A stretch of DNA of 64,000 nucleotides, taken from the NCBI GenBank assembly GCA_914767715.1, contig OU612072.1:16554001-16618000 (forward strand). Reading direction: 5' to 3'. This DNA comes from Membranipora membranacea. Its lineage: Eukaryota > Bryozoa > Gymnolaemata > Cheilostomatida > Membraniporidae. The position numbers were made by a program, and so were the translations under genes. Positions 56,628 through 64,000 of this stretch are shown piece after piece (positions within the stretch are counted from its first letter, which is position 1; the number at the start of each line of letters is the position of its first letter). A model generated the notes under the pieces. The model ran no database searches. It was not told the DNA's origin and saw only the letters and a program-made list of their open reading frames with translations.

Positions 56628-59352
56628 TTTTTATGTGTGTGTTTTTTTTATGTGTGCGTGTGTTTATTGCTAGACTAGCTTTAACTAGAATGAGTAAAAC
56701 GGTATCAAAGGTATATAAAAAGTTAAAAGGCAATGGGACAGTCAGATAGCACGAAGCTAGAGCAGAGACTGCCCGACTAGAACTCTCGACGCCACACTCG
56801 CCTGCCGGAACGACAGAGCGAAACATCCGCAACCTGCACACAATCAAACCCCCGCCCACAGGCGCGCCGCCAGGCCAACCAAGGAACCAGACTGAGTACA
56901 TGTCTCCACTCCCATAAGGTACCTGTTGTACAGGTTGACACCATGGCACAACAGGGATCTCTCACCTCGCTTGTTTTTGGCCTTTTGTGTTCGTAAATTA
57001 TTTAATCTTGTGTTATAATCATGTTCTGATTTAAGAGAGTTGATAAACTCATTCGAAAATGTTCTTAAAAATAGTTTTAAAGAGCAGTATTGGAATAGCA
57101 TATTCAAAGGCATTATATTCAAAGTCTTAAAAAGGGTTGAAACATGATCTCTGGATTTTTCTTAAAATCATTCTTACACAAGCTTTTTGGAGGACTATTA
57201 CTCGTTTAAGGTCATTTTCAGCAGCATGGCCCCAGAACTCTATTCCATAGAGCAGGTGCGGGTAAAAAATGTGTAATATAGTTCAATCATTGTATTTTCG
57301 TCAAAATATGGCCTTACTACACGTATCATTATTACAACCAAATTTAATTTTTTGCACAATTCATTTATATGCGACTTAAAAGTAATATTTGAATCAAGGA
57401 TAATACCTAAAAATTTAGTTTCATTATTCAGTTCAAGGGTGTTGGTATTCAGTTTGATAACATGGTCATCGGCACTTATAGCTTTTCTTGGGGATTTAAA
57501 AATTACCTGAAAAGTTTCGGAATAGTTAAGTACTAGTTTTTTAGCTAACCACCAATTTTCAACTTTGTTTAATTCTTGACTTAAAATGGCATGGTCTGTA
57601 CAAAAAATATTAGTGTCGTCTGCATACAGTATGTAATTTAATGCAGGCGCTGCATTCAAGAGGTCGTTTATGTATATCAAAAATAAAAGCAGCCCAAGGT
57701 TTGAACTGCCAGGCGATTAGTGCCGCAGGAGTTGTGGGTTCGAGCCCCACCGGGGGAGCTTTCATTGTTGATTGTTCCCTCGGGTGTATACCTCTCCTGT
57801 GTACTTGTCTACTGACTGACTCATGGAAAGACATGTGACAGCATGGAAAGACATGTGACAGCATGGAAAGACATGCTGACAAGCTGGAAAGACAGCTAAA
57901 CCTACTACAAGGGGTCCCAGCAATGGGCCATGTAAGGCCAATAACCCTAACACGTACGCTGTATTTCATAGGGTGGCAATGGTGGATTGGAATGTGCTGT
58001 GGGATGAGAGAACACAACTCCGAGTAGTGAATAGCGAGCTATCTAATTAGCGCCATCAACCCATTCTTTTTTGGGGATGGTGAGATGGCGCAATTGGTTA
58101 GCGCGCTTGCTATTCACTGCCAGGCGATTAGTGCCGCAGAAGTTGTGGGTTCGAGCCCCACTGGTGGAGCTTTCATTGTTGATTGTTCCAGCCCCCAGCA
58201 CCCTCGGGTGTATACCTCTCCTGTGTACTTATCTACTGACTGACTCATGGAAAGACATGTGACAGCATGGAAAGACATGCTGACAATATGGGCAGACAGC
58301 TAAACCTAATACAAGGGGTCCCAGCAATGGGCCATGTAAGGCCAATAACCCTAACACGTACGCTGTGTTTCATAGGGTGGCAATGGTGGATTGGAATGCG
58401 CTGTCGGATGAGAGAACACAACTCCGAGTAGTGAATAGGGGGCTATGTAATTAGCGCCATCTACCCATTCTTTTTTGGGGATGGCAGATGGCGCAATTGG
58501 TTAGCGCGCTTGCTATTAGTGCGATTAGTGCCGCAGTTGTTGATTGTTCAAGCCCCCAGCACCCTCGGGTGTATACCTCTCCTGTGGCACAGGGTGAAAA
58601 TCCATAAAACGGTAGCTTTTTCACTAAAATTTCATGATTAATAGTATCAAACGCCTTTGAAAAATCTAAAAATATGCCAAATGTGCTGTTGCAGCGGTTA
58701 AAATTTTCATACAATTGTTCCATGAGCTTGTTTATAGCAGTGGTGGTATTTCTGCCTCTTCTAAATCCAAACTGGCAGTCGGTTAAAATTGAGTTGGTCT
58801 CTAAAAAATCAATTATCTGGTTACTAAAAATTTTTTCAACAATTTTAGAAATAGTGCTTAAGATTGATATCGGTCGATATTTATCAGTACTTTCTTTGTC
58901 CCCTTTTTTAAAAATGGGTGTCACTCGTGCACTTTTTAAGCAGTCTGGGAACACAGAGTTTTCAATGACCAAATTTACAAGATATGCCAATATTGGGAGG
59001 ATAATCAGCTTGTTTTCTTTGATCGCTCGTGACGAGATTTTGTCAGGACCAGTGGCTTTTTTAGCTTTGAGATTTTCCACAACGCGCAGGATATCAGTGT
59101 TATCAACAATATAAAAACTGAATTCGGGTCTAGAATCCCACTCAATTTGAGGGGCAAAATAGTCAGCAAAGTTAGCGTCTGTGGGAGGCAATTTGTCGGC
59201 AAGATTCGCACCTACGCTTGTGAAGAATGTATTAAAACTTTCAGCAACCTCTTGAGAGTTTTTACTGAGTGATTGGTCGTTAGTTTTGAGGGTAATTGTG
59301 CTGTCTTTGCTTTTTTCCGAACCATTGATCATCATTTTTATGAATTTCCAGC
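56628..59352 (-). mobile_element. LINE-2 fragment (non-LTR reverse transcriptase), interrupted
   Basis: Inserted into segment B (CTCATTT at 56627 resumes at ATTTATTG 59354) and 5'-truncated. The upstream part (59335-58589) is one open frame with ATGPDKISSRAIKENKLI, FRRGRNTTTAINKL and motif A FLDFSKAFDTINH. The downstream part (57707-56628) has motif C LNYILYADDTNIF, the thumb and a C-terminal HDYNTRLNNLRTQK stretch. The catalytic YADD is kept, so it is younger than LINE-1. A tRNA-bearing array (57708-58588) replaces the stretch between the two parts. Confidence 0.8.
57708..58588 (+). repeat. Tandem array of about 430-bp units with tRNA-like heads
   Basis: Two near-identical units and a partial third. 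Heads at 58080-58170 and 58484-58540 have an A box (GATGGCGCAATTGGTTAGCGCG), a TAT-like anticodon region and a B box (GTGGGTTCGAGCCCCAC, intact only at 57735 and 58145), which resembles an intron-containing tRNA-Ile(UAU). Bodies share CCCTCGGGTGTATACCTCTC, copies of GGAAAGACATGTGACAGCAT, and CAGCAATGGGCCATGTAAGG. Pairing of the acceptor stem fails, so these are probably SINE units that amplified in tandem. Confidence 0.7.
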
Positions 59353-61268
59353 GTATTTATTGAAAGCTTTTTCCTCGTCGGCCTTTTAAGCAAATATATA
59401 GTTTCTGATGTTGAACATGTTGTTGTAACAATAGAATAAAAAATAAAATGCAAATATTGAGCATTAACTATTGGCCATTGCGCATTTCTGTAATCATTAA
59501 TATTTTTGCTTATTATTTTTCTAAATGTAAAACAGTTTTTGAGTATAACGCAACTGTCTGTTTTTTGGAAGTATATCTTTTCTGACCTCCCAGTCAATGT
59601 AAAACAATACTTTCCCTTTTTATCTCTGTAAGTGAATATATTAATCGTCATGTATGGTATATATATATATATATATATAGCTATGTATATTGTCATGACA
59701 GCTGGTCCCCTGCAATGCTCTTAGAGCAAGTTTCCAATGGATGGCTCTCGATCCTTTATTCTTTGGTCCTATACCTTGGCCAGGACTTCAATGTATGCTT
59801 TGGCCTGATTAGTTTTGTACCTTGGCGTCTGGCTATTATTAATTCTGCGTCTATTGTTTTGGCCTAAGTGCTCTAATTAAAATGGGTATAATTACCCTCT
59901 TCTGGCTGACAGCCTCCACAATGTCAGTTTCATGTAATATTGTTGTTGGTGATAGGATTAGTATCCGATTGATGGTAAAAATATATGTTGAAATTTAATC
60001 AAAAGAGAATATTGAGCTGTCAGTGTCCCTCTTTTAGAATCTCATACATAATTTCTTTAATATCATATCTTGGAAGAACAAGTGTTGTATCTCACAGACA
60101 GAGATCAAGATTGGAAGCTCTCTTACTCTTAATTGTATCCGTATATTCTGTGAGCAGCTTTCCTAAAATGGAAGAAACCGCATCTCAAAGAAAGATGCTG
60201 GGTTTGTCATTTGCGGTTGCTACCATCCTATACAGATGGGTTTGTCACATGCGTTACATGTAGCTGAACCAGTCAGCTTCTGTTATGATCCGAAATATGG
60301 CTCATGAATATTATTGATTATTTGTCTGGTAACCTTTCCTAGCATAGCTATCTCACAAACCGAAACTATAAAGTTAAAACTAGTCAATTAAAATCGGGAA
60401 GGCATTTTTAATACCACAGTTGGAGTAGACAGACAAACAGCAACTTTTTTAGCTACCATAAAAGTCACGACATAAATCAAGATGAACATTCCTATATTAA
60501 GGAGACAAGTTATCCTCCCTTTTTATCTGAGCAGATAACTCCAAAGTTAGAACCATATCCCCGATATCAAGATAAGCAACAATATCTGATTGTCAACATT
60601 CTTAGCTAGCATATCGTTGATTGATTATAGTAGAGAGTTGTCTGTGCTGTATATTGAGACAACTTAATGTAAGCTATTAGCAGCACCATATAAGTCACAT
60701 ATCTACAAAAATTTGTATATCGATGAGCTTCCACTTTCATTCAGGAGCATGTGCTGCCATTATGTCTGAGTGCACCAAGCGAAGATGATCCTACTGTCTG
60801 GAAACAAAACTACTTTTTAATTAATTTATCATTTGATGTGATAAACCAATTCCAAAAGGGCTGAGCGAGTTATTGTTCAATTCAAGCAACAGGGATATAA
60901 CATAGGGCAACAAATTTAGCTAGGACCTTTTTCGAACATAATATGATGCATCATTTGAATTCATTCGTTAATTTATATATTGTACAAATGTATGTATATA
61001 TTGAGGCCAAGCGATTAGAGAAGAATTGTTTTTTCAATGTAAGAGAAGGAAATGTATCATTATCGCAAGATAAAACAAAGGATTAGCAGTAAAATCAACG
61101 AGTAAGCATTACATCTCTACTTTAGTTGTACAAAAGGTGGTAAAATCAATATTTTTTATCGTTACGTATCACTTTGTAAAACCTTTTATCAATTATATAG
61201 ATCATAACAAGGCAAACTTCAATAGCCATTCTTAACAAAGATAGGCCCATAGCGTCTTTGGATTTCAT
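59353..61268. repeat. Segment B/A relative after LINE-2
   Basis: Matches 33290-35090, with an AT microsatellite (59658-59680). It includes the Ngaro landmark without Ngaro (AACTACTTTTTAATTAATTT at about 60812, then GATAAACCAATTCC), which is another empty version of the N1 site. Confidence 0.7.
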
Positions 61269-61410
61269 TCGGTGAGAATCTCATACATGAGCACAGATTT
61301 CTTAGTGAATCTAGGAACTACAAGCATTGCACCGTGCAGACACAAATCAGGAATGTATGATTTAGCCCTTTTTGCTGGATCAGTCAGTGCTCTGTTCAAT
61401 GTTCCTGAAA
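61269..61410 (-). pseudogene. Orphan TRIM last exon
   Basis: A near-full copy of TRIM exon 8 (minus strand, ending at the equivalent stop; similar SVLMYEIL-type C-terminus) with the intronic flank kept to about 61620, but no other TRIM exon follows before segment A restarts at 61806. It is the 3' remnant of a lost TRIM unit. Confidence 0.7.
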
Positions 61411-61805
61411 GTGAGAATTATACCTGGTATACAATTATGTTACTAACTACGATATTAGTAGCATTAAGACAACAAAAGATCCTGAAATAAATCTCTTACG
61501 CTTGATATTGTAGAGGGAAGAACCTGTATGTATATGGTTAACATTCTCATTGGTCTCCGGTATCATTACAACGGCATGTATGAATCGAAATTGAGTTTTT
61601 GTGTCGTGTATATTATCCACAGAACTGAAGTTTTGTGTTGATGATAAGCGCATGTGTATAGAAAAACCTATAACCAGTGCCTCATAACACTTTTTCAAAA
61701 AGTCTTTTGGAAAATAATAGAAGAAACAGCTGAATCACAGTCCTGTGTTTTACCAAATATGTTTAGTTTAACCAGTGTTGAGGGTGTGCTATTTATATTT
61801 TTATG

Positions 61806-63439
61806 TCTGACATGTGCCATGACAGCTTGAAACAAATAAAAAATTAAAAATCAGCTTATTCTACCCATATAACTTGAAGTTAGATCAGCAAGCGCTGCCA
61901 AGTGCCTAGTGTGCTCGATCACAGTGTAAGTGGCCCAAGATCAAATCCCATAAAGTAAAGGTTAGATTCCCAAATGATTTTATATATACCACAATTATAA
62001 CGTGCTTGTTGCGCGAGAGGCCCGGGTTCGAATCCTAAATCATTTTGCTCTGAGCTTTGCAAGCTTCAGTGGCTGAGCGGTTGCGCTACATTCTATGGCT
62101 GTATTCACTGAAAATAATTGTGTGGGGGATGTCAACTCACTACAACATATAATACTTAACAATCCACATTTTATGCATATGAGGATGAAAAGGATGACAA
62201 CTATCATAGCTAATACCTGGCTGGTCTCACCGCTTTAGAAACATTATCAGCAAAACAAAGAAAGAAATATTTTTCATGATGTTTTTCAGGTGTGATCATT
62301 AGTTTGCCAAGAGAAGTTTTGCTGTGTTAGTCAAGTCTTAGACGGACCCATTCCTGATACCCTTGGCGAGATTGAGAAAGTTGGAGAGCAACATGATAAC
62401 AGATCAATGATCCAAATCCCTTCACTCGAGCAGTACAACTAGGTATTTTGTCTTTAGTCCCCAGCAATGTTTTCAAAAATTTTTGACGAAGTCTTTAGCA
62501 ATGAGTTGTATGAGTCGACATTGTTACATCTGCCAAGAATAAAATGGTCGGCATCTGTGATTTTGGTGACCTAAGCCTCTTTTCTCATCGACTTTCAAAT
62601 AGAATGGTCTATGATGTGGAATATAATTTTATCTGAATAGCTATAAAATTTTCATTTGCTCATAATAACAACCCTGCTGCTTGAAACGGAAATTCAATTT
62701 TTAATTTTTAACTCTCAGTTGAAAAAGTATAGTTTTGTCATTAGGTTTGCAACCATCAGATGGGTTTGTCACTTTGATATTGATGAGTGGCCTGTAGCTG
62801 AATCACTCAGCTTCTGTTACAAACCAGGTTTCTGTATGATACATCACCAAACGCATTCTTCACATTTCACTTTCCCACTCTTGTGTCAGCATTACTCACA
62901 GATTAATATTCCCAGATTATGATGTATTCTGTTGTAGTTGGTTGGAGGGCCGTGCCTTTAGCATGCAAGTGTTGAAGATCGCGTGTTCGAATCCTACTGA
63001 TGTCCATCAACTACTGGGGTTTGGTTGGTCCCCAGCAGTGCTCCGACCTGCCTGCAAACGAGAGCAACCTGGCGTAGAAAATGCGGCCTTGCCCCTACTT
63101 TGTATTTTGCCACCCATGCTTTGGATGTGGCGTGTGATACAACAGGTTGCTTTTAAATCAACGATTATATAAGGTGTCAAGCTATCCTTCCTCTTGGAGC
63201 AGGTAACTCCAGAATAAAAATCACTAGTCGGACACAAATTTTGACTGTCAACATTCTTAGCTACATTATCGTTAATAGACTTTACTAAAGGAAAGTCTGT
63301 GTCTTATTTTGAGACATCTTAATTGTAAGCTAGCAGCAGCATTATTAGTCACCCAGTGCAACCAGCGAAGATGATCCTATTGTTTGGAGACAAAATTACT
63401 GTTTCATATCCACATAAGCAATGTCAAAAGGACAGATCT
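61806..63439. repeat. Segment A copy at the right end
   Basis: Matches 1-955, then jumps to the equivalent of 2020 (at 62710), and later skips from 2243 to 2465 (at 62938), ending in a match to 3540-4019. The tRNA-like head at 62935-63012 lost the front of its A box. It shows how the window begins and ends in the same duplicated DNA. Confidence 0.8.
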
Positions 63440-64000
63440 ATCCTGCAAAAATGTCACCAAAGGTGTGAAAAAGTCAATTGAACTCCCTTTCTCCAACCTT
63501 ACTTTAATTGTTACGCGCTAATGTATGTATTGTACGCCTAAGACTTCCACCTGCCATGAGCTTTGATCCGCGCCAAAGACCAGCCTCTCTTGCTTGCCCA
63601 AGTTGCTCCACCATGACGAAAACAACTTTCTGTAACATGCTACGGAACGACGCCGCAGTGATGATGAACAGCGGTTCATCTTCTAGTCTGCACTCATGCT
63701 TCTCCAAGTAACCTTTAAATAACTGCACAATGTCATTAGACTTGGACCAGGAGTCTGAAATCGTGATGATTGCAGGCTTCTCAGAGTGCTTGAAAGACCT
63801 CAGCCTTAAAAACAGAGTCTTCCTAGATTTTGAGATCTTGACATCATTACATCGTAGTTAGTGTTCCTCACTAGACAAACAAATTTCGGACAGCCGAAGG
63901 AATCCAAAGAAGGCCAAGGATACCATCACCTTGAACATCTGACATGAGTTAACAGCCGGAATAACCGCAGCCCCCCCCCCCCCCCCCCGATACAGAGACT
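63440..64000 (-). mobile_element. Ngaro N3, 3' end only (continues past the window)
   Basis: Aligns with N1 from its 3' border through part of the recombinase. It keeps the Arg in GFLRLSE and the Arg of the FRHGGAT box that N1 lost, and reads GRWKS then a stop then AYNTYISA, with the expected Tyr after a TAG. A deletion before the HxxR box (near 63625) and a shift also break the frame. A C run of about 19 at 63971-63989 lies in it. Confidence 0.8.

Noticed and set aside
57610-58017. 135-codon minus-strand ORF across the LINE-2/array junction
   Set aside because: It is composed of repeat-array sequence read through into the LINE; it has no independent support.
57690-58560. Functional tRNA-Ile genes
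   Set aside because: A and B boxes are good, but the acceptor stem does not pair and the anticodon arm is broken; SINE heads fit better.

Overview
The window is eukaryotic, non-coding-rich and AT-rich. It has spliced genes with short exons and ordinary GT-AG introns, metazoan-type TRIM proteins (RING, B-boxes, coiled coil, beta-propeller), LINE fragments, tyrosine-recombinase (Ngaro/DIRS-like) retrotransposons and many non-autonomous transposons. No operons, ribosome binding sites, CRISPR or bacterial genes were seen. A marine invertebrate such as a sponge is my best guess, but that is inference; nothing in the sequence proves it.

The backbone is a locally duplicated unit: [repeat segment A] - [Ngaro element] - [TRIM gene read on the minus strand] - [repeat segment B]. 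Unit 1 has segment A at 1-4019, Ngaro N1 at about 4020-9565 and TRIM-1 at 9993-15070, which is intact with 8 exons and 659 codons. The TRIM-2 unit at about 25300-32060 has no Ngaro, so it preserves a pre-insertion version of the site. Its TRIM gene is a pseudogene (an exon-5 deletion, a frameshift, a nonsense codon and a small internal duplication). The TRIM-3 unit has Ngaro N2 (40083 to about 47660, 3' truncated) and TRIM-3 at 48512-53803, again intact with 657 codons. The window ends in another segment A (61806-63440) and the 3' end of a third Ngaro, N3. Orphan last exons at 35090 and 61269 show that more TRIM units once existed.

Between the units lie insertions: two decayed LINEs (21261-24850 and 56628-59352), each interrupted near the same place; a 2.08-kb near-palindromic foldback element (21729-23807); a 2.5-kb terminal-inverted-repeat element (43181-45680) that itself holds a 375-bp MITE with a tRNA-like sequence; a 405-bp hAT-like MITE (47701-48105); tRNA-derived SINE-like sequences; several minisatellites; and a repeat cluster at 35122-36960. 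A plus-strand gene end (37134-39867) has three related acidic/Ser-rich exons and a C-terminal Myb/SANT-like exon.

The most unusual pattern is in the Ngaro elements. Each ORF block (SGNH hydrolase, Gag, RT-RNase H, tyrosine recombinase) starts at a good 3' splice site. After each of the first three ORF stops there is a short hairpin of one shared design, whose stem shows a compensatory change, followed by a G/C-rich run.
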